NCBI GenBank assembly: GCA_021772515.1
Contig: JAJFLU010000020.1
Span: forward strand, 1-64,000
Reading direction: 5' to 3'
From: Opitutales bacterium
GTDB taxonomy: Bacteria > Verrucomicrobiota > Verrucomicrobiia > Opitutales > UBA2987
DNA length: 64,000 nt
The position numbers and the translations under genes are program-made. Positions 43,740-51,992 of this stretch are shown in pieces (the first letter of the stretch is position 1; every line of letters starts with the position of its first letter). Under the pieces are notes generated by a model that did not search any database, was not told the DNA's origin, and worked only from the letters and a program-made list of their open reading frames with translations.

Positions 43740-44812
43740 TGCGGATAACGGGTCTCAATCTGCAGGATTTTCGCAATATTGCCTCTGCTTCTCTGGAATT
43801 TTCCGGCAACCATCATTTTATTCTTGGAGCGAATGCCCAGGGAAAATCAAACCTTCTGGAAGCGCTCTCGCTTGTAACTGCGCTGCGCTCGTTTCGCACC
43901 CGGGATATCGGGGATATGTTACGTTTTGGCGCCGATCGGGCTCAAATGCGCTATCTCGTCGACCACGAAAAAGAGGGTAACTGCGAGGTACTTTGCGAAC
44001 TCAAGGTCAATCGAAAGGAGATTACCCTTGATGGCCAAAAGATAAGCCGATTTGGAGATTTTTTGGGTAAATTCCCGACGGTCGTCTTCTCCTCGCATGA
44101 TATTCAATTTCTTCGAGGTTCCCCTGGTTTAAGGCGGCGATTCATGGACCTCTCCTTGTCGGTCATGGATACCGAATACTACGCGGCAATGCGCAGTTTT
44201 CACAAATCCCTGAAGGATCGAAATCTATTGCTCAAGCAGAATGCTGACACCGCCGAACTGGTCGCCTTTGAAAAGGTAATGGCACCGGCAGCCGCGATCA
44301 TGGTGGCCAAGCGCCATGTGCTGACCGCCTCGCTTTGTGATAAAATGAGCGCCGTTTATCAGGAAATCAGCGGCACCGATGAGACGCCCGCGCTTATCTT
44401 CAAACCCTCCTGCGATTGTGGTAGCGAGGCCGATTTTCTCAAGAAACTGGAAAAGAATCGTGCCCGTGATATCGTTTACGGATCGACACAAACCGGACCG
44501 CATCGAGATGATTATACCTTGGGATTGGCCGGGCGTGAGGCCCGGAGTTTTTCCTCTGAAGGGCAGCAGCGCAGCCTTGTTCTCGCCTTGAAACTGGCCC
44601 AAGTGGATTGGTTTCGGAAGAACTCGGGGTTGAAACCGGTGATTCTTGCGGATGATATTCTGGGGGAGCTCGACGAGGTGCGGCGGGAGGGTTTTTGGCG
44701 TGCCCTACCCGATGATTTACAGGTATTCGCGACCGGGACGACCCGCCCGCCGAACGGACCCAATCCATCTTGGTCTTTCTTGAGCGTTGAAAAGGGAGTC
44801 TTCACAAAATGA
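43739..44812 (+). CDS. recF: DNA replication/repair protein RecF
   Basis: A 357-residue SMC-like ATPase that helps load RecA at gaps. The Walker A motif is GANAQGKSN (30-38). SSHDIQFLRGSPGLRRRFMDL, TGPHRDDYTLGL and SSEGQQRSLVLALKLA (signature) follow, then Walker B ILADDILGELDE. The length is typical. Unusually, it is not next to dnaA, dnaN or gyrB: it lies between a cysteine desulfurase and a TSUP transporter, with overlaps at both ends. Confidence 0.95.
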   Translation: MRITGLNLQDFRNIASASLEFSGNHHFILGANAQGKSNLLEALSLVTALRSFRTRDIGDMLRFGADRAQMRYLVDHEKEGNCEVLCELKVNRKEITLDGQKISRFGDFLGKFPTVVFSSHDIQFLRGSPGLRRRFMDLSLSVMDTEYYAAMRSFHKSLKDRNLLLKQNADTAELVAFEKVMAPAAAIMVAKRHVLTASLCDKMSAVYQEISGTDETPALIFKPSCDCGSEADFLKKLEKNRARDIVYGSTQTGPHRDDYTLGLAGREARSFSSEGQQRSLVLALKLAQVDWFRKNSGLKPVILADDILGELDEVRREGFWRALPDDLQVFATGTTRPPNGPNPSWSFLSVEKGVFTK

Positions 44813-45612
44813 TCCCCCAATCGATGCCCGTTATGGAGAATTGGCAGTGGGCTTTGGGTTGGCTGGGAGCTCTCTTCATCGGTTTGGGTAAGGGGGGGCT
44901 GCCCGGACTAGGGAATCTGACCATTGCCTTGTATGCGCTTGCCTTTCCCTCCAGAGCCTCGGTTGGCATATTGCTGCTCGTGCTTATTTGTGCCGATTTT
45001 GTGGCCATTACCATTTATCGTCGGCATGTTCACTGGCCCTCCTTGGGGAAACTTATTCCCTGGGCGGTTGTGGGGATGTTGATAGGCTATTTTGCCCTCG
45101 GTCAAATCGACAACGATGGCGTGCGGCGTCTAATCGGATTCATTTTGCTGGGCATGACAGGCGTTCATTTTTACCGTAGGCACCAGCTTGCCAAAGTTCG
45201 AATGGAAAACAGCGAAGATACGCTTCCTCACGCCCTCTGGTTTGTCGCATCGATGGGAATTATCGGGGGGTTCGCGACCATGACGGCAAATGGCGCCGGG
45301 CCGGTGGCGGCTCTTTATCTACTCGCGGTCGGGCTGCCAAAAATGGCTTTCATCGGCACTACTGCCTGGTTTTTTGTGGCCATGAATTTGTTTAAGGTCC
45401 CATTTCATGTGGATTTAGGCATCATTACGAGGGATTCCTTACTCTTGAGCCTGTCATTTGCTCCGGTCGCCGCCATTGGTGTTGTCATGGCCCGCATGGT
45501 CGTCCGTTTCATCAATCAGCGGATTTTCGAGGCTCTGGTCTGGTTTTTTATTGTGGTGGCGGGCAGCGAGCTTCTTTTTAATATATCCATGGTATTCCGA
45601 ACACAACCTTAG
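44809..45612 (+). CDS. TSUP (TauE/SafE) family membrane transporter
   Basis: A 267-residue protein with about seven to eight membrane helices. The two TSUP half-motifs are near the N-terminus (LGALFIGLGKGGLPGLGNLT) and the middle (IIGGFATMTANGAGPVAALYLL). Members move sulfite, sulfonates or related anions, or act in sulfur assimilation. The start overlaps the recF stop (ATGA). Linkage to a cysteine desulfurase two genes upstream is compatible with a sulfur role, though recF lies between. Confidence 0.82.
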   Translation: MIPQSMPVMENWQWALGWLGALFIGLGKGGLPGLGNLTIALYALAFPSRASVGILLLVLICADFVAITIYRRHVHWPSLGKLIPWAVVGMLIGYFALGQIDNDGVRRLIGFILLGMTGVHFYRRHQLAKVRMENSEDTLPHALWFVASMGIIGGFATMTANGAGPVAALYLLAVGLPKMAFIGTTAWFFVAMNLFKVPFHVDLGIITRDSLLLSLSFAPVAAIGVVMARMVVRFINQRIFEALVWFFIVVAGSELLFNISMVFRTQP

Positions 45613-45624
45613 TGGTAATTGGGC

Positions 45625-46218
45625 ATGGCGCGAAAATCGATTAGAGCCCAATGGGCAGCCAAAATTGAGGGCAGATTGTCATCTCCGACGGGCCCGAAGG
45701 CCGGAACGGTCATCAATCGAATACCGTTTTATGGAACGATTCTAGGCATTGACCCGAGTCTTCGCGGGACTGGTCTGGCGGTTGTAACAACGGATGTGGA
45801 CAGCCCGGCCCGTTTACACTTCAGTCGCACCGTAAAAATGAAACCTTCGGTATCAATGCCCGATTGTCTGGCAGAAATTTACCGGGCAGTGAGCGGAGTA
45901 ATTGAAGAATACCCGGTTGATCATGTCGCTCTCGAGCAGGTAATTTATGTGCAAAATGTTCGAATCGCGGTGGTGATGGGGGCTGCCCGTGGAGCGGCGA
46001 TTACGGCGGCTGCGACGCGGGATTTACCGGTTTTTGAGTATCCGCCATTGCGAGTCAAACAGGCTGTGGTAGGCTATGGTCGAGCCAGCAAATCGCAGGT
46101 GGCCAAGACCGTTAAAAGTCTGTTGAGGCGGAGCGAAAACATCGCATTTGATGAGGCCGATGCCGCAGCGGTTGCGCTATGCCACGCCATGACCCATCGA
46201 ATCCCGGTTCCAGGATAG
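45625..46218 (+). CDS. ruvC: crossover junction endodeoxyribonuclease RuvC
   Basis: A 197-residue Holliday-junction resolvase. The acidic residues are in GIDPSLRGTG (Asp), ALEQVIYVQN (Glu) and FDEADAAAVALCHA (Asp pair). An N-terminal extension of about 40 basic residues (MARKSIRAQWAAKIEG...) precedes the usual start of the family and is unusual. ATG 45625 is the first in-frame ATG; a TTG lies six bases before. The extension might be non-coding if translation starts further in, but no better start was seen. Confidence 0.88.
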   Translation: MARKSIRAQWAAKIEGRLSSPTGPKAGTVINRIPFYGTILGIDPSLRGTGLAVVTTDVDSPARLHFSRTVKMKPSVSMPDCLAEIYRAVSGVIEEYPVDHVALEQVIYVQNVRIAVVMGAARGAAITAAATRDLPVFEYPPLRVKQAVVGYGRASKSQVAKTVKSLLRRSENIAFDEADAAAVALCHAMTHRIPVPG

Positions 46219-46245
46219 ACGCCCGACTGCTGGGCTGGGCAGATA

Positions 46246-46713
46246 CTATTCTTCAGGTGTGGATTCTTCGTCCACAATGCATTTATGGAGCGGATTATTC
46301 TTATCCGTGATGGCGGACACGATCATCTCGAATTCCCGCTGCCTGGAAAGGTATCTGGCCACGTAAATTGAGTCGCCATCCCGATCAACAATTCGGATAT
46401 ATCCGAGGCCGAGAATGTTGCGTTTGCTGGCCTCCTTAATTTCCTTCCATTGGATAAAAGTATTTCCGCCAAGATAGTTGTAGCTTGTGATACCCTCGGC
46501 GCTGATCTCACTTTTCATGGCCCAAACCAAAATGAGGGAGCTAAAAAAGGAAACGATGGTTATCAGGTTGAGGTTATGGAATAATTCTATTTGCTCCAAG
46601 GGGAACCCCTCGATTATCCACATTCGCAAGATATCCAAAATCAGAAGCGCACCCAAAAACCAGAGAAACAGGGTGGAAAACCGGCATCGATAAGACTGTG
46701 TGGGGGAGACCAT
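46246..46713 (-). CDS. hypothetical membrane protein
   Basis: A 155-residue protein with two membrane helices (about 13-33 and 48-66) and a soluble C-terminal domain with ISAEGITSYNYLGGNTFIQW and YIRIVDRDGDSIYVAR. This pattern resembles the bacterial PH-like (bPH) domain of membrane proteins, where an aromatic W-x-E-I motif (WKEIKEAS) is common. No family was recognised with certainty. It lies downstream of the DUF547 gene on the same strand with a 61-bp gap. Confidence 0.6.
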   Translation of the reverse strand: MVSPTQSYRCRFSTLFLWFLGALLILDILRMWIIEGFPLEQIELFHNLNLITIVSFFSSLILVWAMKSEISAEGITSYNYLGGNTFIQWKEIKEASKRNILGLGYIRIVDRDGDSIYVARYLSRQREFEMIVSAITDKNNPLHKCIVDEESTPEE

Positions 46714-46774
46714 TTTGTTATTTTAAAATAGACGATTCTGCCGTTGGGGCAAGGCTGGAATTGCCCAAACGCAG

Positions 46775-47608
46775 TCAGAGAATTATGTCGAGCAGGCTTC
46801 CTTCAAAATTTTTGCCCATTCCGCCCTGATCATTGAGACCCCAGTGGTATTTGGTGTAGATAATTTCGAAATCTCCCGTCGATAAAAAATATTTATGCCT
46901 GGGGAGGGCGAACCTGTGGAGGATACTTTTGGTGCCCCCGCCCGCCTTGAAATCCTTCTCATACCATTTGAATATCTGGGAAATTTCGGCCAATTTATCT
47001 GCGGCCGAAAATCGGTTTAGATCGACTCGATAAAGCCAGATGCGATAGGCCGCTTCTATCTGTTGTTCAAGACTTTCTGCCTTCATGGCGGTTTTTTGCA
47101 GGGGGGGGCAACTGCGGGCGGCACAGACGACGACGGCATGGACTTTCCACCCGATGAGCGGAATCAGAGATCCCTTTTCGATATCGTCGAGGGACACCTG
47201 TTTTCCTCCCACCTGATGGGTGCGTTGGGTCCAGGCATTTTTTATGAGCAAAATGCTTTCGGTCGGGTAGTTTTCGAGGATGGTTTTTACGGTAAATGCG
47301 TTATAGGCATTTATCAGCGAGGCGACTTCCTCATTTTTGGAAATATTTTTGCCGGGCGGCGGCGCGAACTGCAGAAGGTAGTCATTCAGCGTCTTCATGT
47401 CCTCTCGACTGGCCTTCCACGAACCGTAATCGACCATGCCGCGCAGATTTACATATTTCTGCAAAAGCGATTCGTATCGGGAGTGATCTATCCCCGAGGG
47501 AACGGAAGGACTGAGGAAATCCTCCCCAGTCGCCTGTGAGGTAACTGCTGCCCAGAAACCGATAATGAGAAGGAATTTCAGGGCAAAATGCTTATGTAAA
47601 CCGGTCAT
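46775..47608 (-). CDS. DUF547 family secreted protein
   Basis: A 277-residue protein with a signal peptide (about 1-27, LKFLLIIGFWAAVTSQA) and a DUF547 domain. The domain is shown by VASLINAYNAFTVKTIL, VSLDDIEKGSLI, VHAVVVCAARSCPPL and FKWYEKDF. The ARSCPPL motif with its Cys and the N-A-Y-N-A motif are the conserved parts. The family has no settled function; its fold is thought to be papain- or transglutaminase-like. It lies in a cluster with TVP38 and MerA-like genes, a combination seen repeatedly in other bacteria. Confidence 0.85.
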   Translation of the reverse strand: MTGLHKHFALKFLLIIGFWAAVTSQATGEDFLSPSVPSGIDHSRYESLLQKYVNLRGMVDYGSWKASREDMKTLNDYLLQFAPPPGKNISKNEEVASLINAYNAFTVKTILENYPTESILLIKNAWTQRTHQVGGKQVSLDDIEKGSLIPLIGWKVHAVVVCAARSCPPLQKTAMKAESLEQQIEAAYRIWLYRVDLNRFSAADKLAEISQIFKWYEKDFKAGGGTKSILHRFALPRHKYFLSTGDFEIIYTKYHWGLNDQGGMGKNFEGSLLDIIL

Positions 47609-47641
47609 CCTTATTTAGATACAGGAGACCTGAATAAAATT

Positions 47642-48418
47642 TCAAGCCTCTGCGGGAGAATTCGGTTCTGGTTCCAGTTGTACATCTTTGAGCGCTTTTC
47701 GGGCAATTTTGGTGACATATACGGTTACCGCAATTGTAGCCAAAAATGCAACAGCATTCAGTGCGAGCTTTCCAGTGTCGGCCCCGCCGGAAGCCGCTTC
47801 GGCAGCAGTTTTACCCAGCGAACCGATGTAAACATATAAAATTGTGCCCGGAATCATGCCGACCCAACTCGCTAATACATAGGGCCAGAACGCCACCGAA
47901 GTCAGCCCGTAAAGATAATTGCTGACATTGAAGGGCAATAGGGGAGTGAGTCTGAGGAGGAAAACGATTTTCCACCCCTCCTTGCCGATGGCCGAGTCGA
48001 TGGCCGCGAATTTTTGATTTTTGCCAAATTTCCTTTCGATCCTTTCGCGGGCCAGATAACGAGCCACCAGAAAAGCCAGAGCCGCTCCGGTGATCGAGCC
48101 GATGGAAACGAGAATCGAACCCTTGACGACTCCGAAAAGCAAACCGGCGCCAATCGTCAAAATCGATCCCGGTAGAAACAGCACGGTGGCCAGGATGTAA
48201 CTGACTACATAAATTCCGTAACCGGCGGTTCCTTGCTTTTCTATCCAGGCGTAAAACTCCTCGACTCGGCTTGGCTCCGTTGCTTCGACCGTGGCTGCGG
48301 CGGTTTCAGGGGTCGCTTGGGCGAGGAGATCGCCTCCGATAAAAAGACTCCCTGCAACGAGAAGAAGCAGGCCGATTAACCGGATCAACCGAGGTTTGTT
48401 ATAAATTTTTTGTAGCAT
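47642..48418 (-). CDS. TVP38/TMEM64 family (VTT domain) membrane protein
   Basis: A 258-residue protein with an N-terminal membrane helix, a spacer (about 35-55) and the VTT domain, with about five further helices. Key motifs are FLPGSILTIGAGLLFGVVKG, LVARYLARERI and RLTPLLPFNVSNYLYGLTSV, followed by PGTILYVYIGSLG. The family is related to DedA and implicated in lipid scrambling or cation homeostasis. It lies 12 bp downstream of a MerA-like gene, so the two are co-transcribed. Confidence 0.88.
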   Translation of the reverse strand: MLQKIYNKPRLIRLIGLLLLVAGSLFIGGDLLAQATPETAAATVEATEPSRVEEFYAWIEKQGTAGYGIYVVSYILATVLFLPGSILTIGAGLLFGVVKGSILVSIGSITGAALAFLVARYLARERIERKFGKNQKFAAIDSAIGKEGWKIVFLLRLTPLLPFNVSNYLYGLTSVAFWPYVLASWVGMIPGTILYVYIGSLGKTAAEAASGGADTGKLALNAVAFLATIAVTVYVTKIARKALKDVQLEPEPNSPAEA

Positions 48419-48430
48419 AATTTTGACTTA

Positions 48431-49918
48431 CTATCGATTGATCTGGCGTTGGAAAAGCCAGGTAAAAATGGATTTGGCTCTGGCGGTCAGGCGGGTGCGA
48501 TTATAGCTGTCGCCGACTTTTCTGACCGCTTCGGCAAAAGTGGGATAGGCGTGAATGGTATTGGCGATTTTTCCCAACCCGATCCCTTGTTTCATGGCCA
48601 AAACGAATTCGTGCAAAATATCCCCGGCATGTTCCGCCACGATGGTCACACCCAGGATTTTATCGGTGCCCTTGGCCGTCAAGACCTTGATAAAACCCTC
48701 GTCGGACGATTCGAGGATTGCCCGGTCGACCTCCGCCATCGATTGATTGTATTTATCGTAGGGGATTTTTTCGCTTATCGCCTCGGTTTCATTGAGCCCG
48801 ACTCTGGCCACTTCGGGGCTGGTGTAGGTTGCCCACGGAACCACCGAATAATCGACTCGGGATTTGGGCAAAGGCAGGGGAATAAGGCCTTTGACGATGT
48901 TGCCCACCACGGTTCGGGCATGATGATCGGCCATGTGGGTGAACTGGTAGGGGCCGACAATATCGCCAGCGGCGTAGATGTGCGGTTGAGAGGTTTGCAG
49001 GTTCTCGTTCACGATAATCCCCTGTTTATTGAAATCTACCTTGGCCGCTTCGAGGTTGAGTTTTTCCACATTGGGAATGCGACCGGCGGCCACGAGAAGG
49101 GTTTCCGCCTCGATGGTCTGTATCTCGGCCTTCGGGTTGTCCTTTTCCGAAAAGGGGACAATATCCATGCGAATCCGGCCGTTTTCCTGGTAAACTCTCT
49201 TGGGCAGAACCCCGGTATGGACTTCCAGGCCCTCCTCGTTCAGGCGGTCGCGGATGAATTGACTGACCTCGGGATCTTCCCGAATCAATATTTGCGGGAA
49301 AACCTCGACCAGTTTCACTTTTACGCCCAAGCGGTTGATCGCCTGACCCAATTCCGCCCCGATGGGCCCACCGCCTATAACGATCATGCTTTCCGGTTTT
49401 TCATTGAGGCGGTCAAAAATAGTTTCGTTGGTGTAGAAGGGAATATCGTCTATGCCGTCGATGGGGGGGACACCTGCCCGGCTTCCGGCTGCGATGACAA
49501 TTTTTTTTGCCCTTAAAACCTGTCCGTTTACCTCCACCTCATGGGGAGAGATGAAACGCGCATCACCCTGAAAAACATCGACTCCCAATTGCTCGTAGCG
49601 TTCCACGGAATCGTTGGGCTCGATGATTGCCCGGCGGGCCCGCATTCTCTCGAAAACCTTTTTGAAATCGAAAATCGGTTCCTGTTTTTCCAGACCCCAA
49701 CGCTCGCTATGGCGGATATTCTGGATGGCCCGGGCCGACGAGATGAGACCCTTACTGGGCACACAGCCGAAATTCAAACAATCGCCGCCCATTTTGTTTC
49801 TTTCGATCAGGGCCGCTCTTCCACCCATTCCCGAAATAGCCGAAGTGGTGATTAAACCGGCCGTGCCCGCCCCTATGGCGATCACATTGTAGATTCCTTT
49901 TCCTTTTTCCTGTTTCAT
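48431..49918 (-). CDS. MerA-like pyridine nucleotide-disulfide oxidoreductase
   Basis: A 495-residue FAD/NAD(P)H flavoprotein. The FAD motif is AIGAGTAGL, the redox disulfide GGDCLNFGCVPSK (Cys47, Cys52), and the NAD(P) motif IGGGPIGAELGQA. IYAAGDI marks the second FAD contact. HAYPTFAEAV near 460 holds the catalytic His-Glu pair. It has no N-terminal heavy-metal domain and no C-terminal vicinal Cys pair, so it is not a true mercuric reductase. Dihydrolipoyl dehydrogenase is less likely given the neighbours. The substrate is unknown. Confidence 0.85.
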   Translation of the reverse strand: MKQEKGKGIYNVIAIGAGTAGLITTSAISGMGGRAALIERNKMGGDCLNFGCVPSKGLISSARAIQNIRHSERWGLEKQEPIFDFKKVFERMRARRAIIEPNDSVERYEQLGVDVFQGDARFISPHEVEVNGQVLRAKKIVIAAGSRAGVPPIDGIDDIPFYTNETIFDRLNEKPESMIVIGGGPIGAELGQAINRLGVKVKLVEVFPQILIREDPEVSQFIRDRLNEEGLEVHTGVLPKRVYQENGRIRMDIVPFSEKDNPKAEIQTIEAETLLVAAGRIPNVEKLNLEAAKVDFNKQGIIVNENLQTSQPHIYAAGDIVGPYQFTHMADHHARTVVGNIVKGLIPLPLPKSRVDYSVVPWATYTSPEVARVGLNETEAISEKIPYDKYNQSMAEVDRAILESSDEGFIKVLTAKGTDKILGVTIVAEHAGDILHEFVLAMKQGIGLGKIANTIHAYPTFAEAVRKVGDSYNRTRLTARAKSIFTWLFQRQINR

Positions 49919-49992
49919 ATTTTAATTGTTCTTCTTGGACGGGTTTTTTGGTTTAACCTTACAGACACGGTTAGCGCTTAGGGGCGATCGGT

Positions 49993-50673
49993 CTATTCGA
50001 CTCGGGAGTTTTTGAGTGGCTTCGATTTTCTCAGGTATTTCCAGGTTAAAATCAGATCCTTAATCGTGCGGCGAATGGGATTGTCTCCAAAACGGCGACC
50101 TGAGGTGATGATTGGCGGCCCCAATGCGGCCGCTTTACCGGATTTGACCAATCGCCGGGAAAACTCCAAATCTTCAAAAATATCCCATTCGGGGAACCCT
50201 CCGATTTTCTGGAAGCGTGTTTTTTTAACGAAAACTCCCTGATCTCCCAGGCTCCAACCGAAAAGACGAAGCCTCCAATCGGCCAGCAGACAGGTGAATT
50301 TCAAGAAAAGCGAAGGATGGTCGAAACGCCGGAAAAAAGCGCCGCCCGCGAACTCGAGTTGGGACATGCAGGTGGAAATACTGTCGAGAGCGTTGCAAGG
50401 AAGGCAGGTGTCTGCATGGAGAAAAAGCAGGATATCACCCTTTGCCGCCGAAGCTCCCAGATTCATCTGTGCCGCTCTCTGGCGCACCGGCGAATCGAGG
50501 ACGCGTGCCCCGGCTTCCTCGGCCAGGCTTCGGGTTTGGTCGCTGCTGCCGGCATCTACTACGATGATCTCCAGCGGAGCGGCGGCCCTCGAAAGGCAGT
50601 GCAAGGTGTCGGGCAGTGAGGCCGATTCGTTATAGGTCGGGATGACGATACTGATGGATAATGTTTCCGGCAT
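49993..50673 (-). CDS. family 2 glycosyltransferase, TIGR04283-like
   Basis: A 226-residue GT-A enzyme with SIVIPTYNESASLPDTL at the start, VVDAGSSDQT, LLFLHADTCLP (the Asp-x-Asp equivalent is HAD), GGAFFRRFDHP and GDQGVFVKKTRFQKIGGFPE. The last block and the short length match the TIGR04283 subfamily, described as rSAM/selenodomain-associated. No membrane helix is clear. The gene lies in a run with another glycosyltransferase and the MerA-like gene. Confidence 0.8.
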   Translation of the reverse strand: MPETLSISIVIPTYNESASLPDTLHCLSRAAAPLEIIVVDAGSSDQTRSLAEEAGARVLDSPVRQRAAQMNLGASAAKGDILLFLHADTCLPCNALDSISTCMSQLEFAGGAFFRRFDHPSLFLKFTCLLADWRLRLFGWSLGDQGVFVKKTRFQKIGGFPEWDIFEDLEFSRRLVKSGKAAALGPPIITSGRRFGDNPIRRTIKDLILTWKYLRKSKPLKNSRVE

Positions 50674-50692
50674 TGTTGGAATGGGCGAAGCT

Positions 50693-51436
50693 TTAGTTAA
50701 GCATCTTGTTTCTCAAATAGAACCGAAAAATCGTCCAAAGGATTTTGGTTCCCGCTTTTACTGTGCCGCTAATCGTTCCCGAAATTTTGGAGCGGCCCCC
50801 TTTGCGCGGGAAGTAACCGACATCGAGTTCGTAAATTTGCAAATTCTCTTCGACGGCCCGAATCTGCATTTCCACCGTCCAGCCGAAATCCCTGTCTCGC
50901 ATCTCGATTTTTTCCAATGCATCGCGCCGGATGAGCCGCATGGGCCCGAGGTCAAAATAGCGAAAACCCCATCCCAGCCGAATCAAGGCGACCGCCAGGC
51001 CATTGCCATAATTTTGCGCCAGCGTCATGGAGCGCCGCCCTTTCGCAGACCATCGCCGATTGCCGAGGATGAATTGGTAGTCCCTCGATACGCTCAGAAA
51101 ATCCGGGGCTCTTGCCAGGTCGTCACTACCATCGGCGTCGCAGAAAAATATCCATGACCAGGCTTCCGGTAAATCCTGATAGCCGGTCCAGCAGGCTTGC
51201 CCGTAGCCTCTCTTAGCCTCAAAAATAACTTCAGCACCGGTTTCGGTGGTCCGTTTGGCGGTTGCGTCGGCGCTGGCGTTATCGACAACTCGAATGTGCT
51301 GGAAACCGAGTTTTTTTAGATTACGAACGACATCACCGATGGTTTTCTCCTCATTAAATGCGGGAATGATGACCAGAGTATTGTCAAAATCGGCGGGAGG
51401 AAATAAACCCTTCGCGGTATCTTTTTCGGTATCCAT
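50693..51436 (-). CDS. family 2 glycosyltransferase (dolichyl-phosphate mannosyltransferase-like)
   Basis: A 247-residue GT-A enzyme with LVIIPAFNEEKTIGDVV, VVDNASADAT, EAKRGYGQACWTGYQ and FFCDADGSDDLA (catalytic Asp-x-Asp). The tail has YFPRKGGRSKISGTISGTVKAG. The last block is typical of bacterial DPM1-like or ubiquinone-linked family members that use polyprenyl phosphate acceptors. There is no membrane anchor. It is the first gene of the minus-strand cluster. Confidence 0.82.
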   Translation of the reverse strand: MDTEKDTAKGLFPPADFDNTLVIIPAFNEEKTIGDVVRNLKKLGFQHIRVVDNASADATAKRTTETGAEVIFEAKRGYGQACWTGYQDLPEAWSWIFFCDADGSDDLARAPDFLSVSRDYQFILGNRRWSAKGRRSMTLAQNYGNGLAVALIRLGWGFRYFDLGPMRLIRRDALEKIEMRDRDFGWTVEMQIRAVEENLQIYELDVGYFPRKGGRSKISGTISGTVKAGTKILWTIFRFYLRNKMLN

Positions 51437-51587
51437 AGAGACTTTTGCTTAGGAAACTCGGGTAGGCTTCAGTATTCCAATCGGTATTTACGAACGATAA
51501 TTACTTGGCAATTTACCACGGAAACAAGGATTGCTGAGGAAGTTGGAATAATTCATGGGCTGCACTCTCTAATGATTTAAAGATTCT

Positions 51588-51992
51588 ATGAAAACACACG
51601 CCTCTTTCTTCGTAATATTATCAGTGCTGCTGCTTCCGGCAAGTTGGGTTGTCGGCTCTGGTTCCTATGCTCCCAAGCCAAAACCCGCCGCCCCTCAGCC
51701 CGTCATCGCGCAAGCATTCGTGCAGGAGGCAAAGCCGGTGGTGATCGATACGGAGCGTTATTATTTGGGCCAAAAACTATATACGGGGAAACTTCGGTTG
51801 AGCGCCAAAGGAGTGAGTGAGTATCGAGTTAAACAGCAAACCAAAATGCTTAACCAGGTCAAAGCGGATCTGCCGGAAGAGATTGCCAAGGAATTTAAAG
51901 TGGAAAAATTGGCCGGAAAATTGAATAACAAGCAATTCTGGTCGCTGAGATATTATCTGCATCAACGCTATGTCGTGCCACCGAGATCGTGA
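51588..51992 (+). CDS. hypothetical secreted protein
   Basis: A 134-residue protein with a signal peptide (about 1-24, FFVILSVLLLPASWVVG), a Pro/Ala-rich spacer (KPKPAAPQP) and a basic C-terminal domain (VIDTERYYLGQKLYTGKLRL, LRYYLHQRYVV). No family was recognised. The last 25 bases overlap the 3' end of a minus-strand gene. Composition and the clean signal peptide favour a real gene. Confidence 0.65.
   Translation: MKTHASFFVILSVLLLPASWVVGSGSYAPKPKPAAPQPVIAQAFVQEAKPVVIDTERYYLGQKLYTGKLRLSAKGVSEYRVKQQTKMLNQVKADLPEEIAKEFKVEKLAGKLNNKQFWSLRYYLHQRYVVPPRS

Noticed and set aside
46219..46245. GCCC...GGGC hairpin between ruvC and the 46246 gene as a terminator
   Set aside because: The stem is only four base pairs and no T-tract follows on either strand.
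48449..49516. 355-codon plus-strand ORF inside the MerA-like gene
   Set aside because: Antisense shadow of a conserved flavoprotein; translated text has no domain pattern.
48431..49918. True mercuric reductase (merA)
   Set aside because: There is no N-terminal heavy-metal-associated domain, no C-terminal vicinal Cys pair and no merR, merT or merP nearby.
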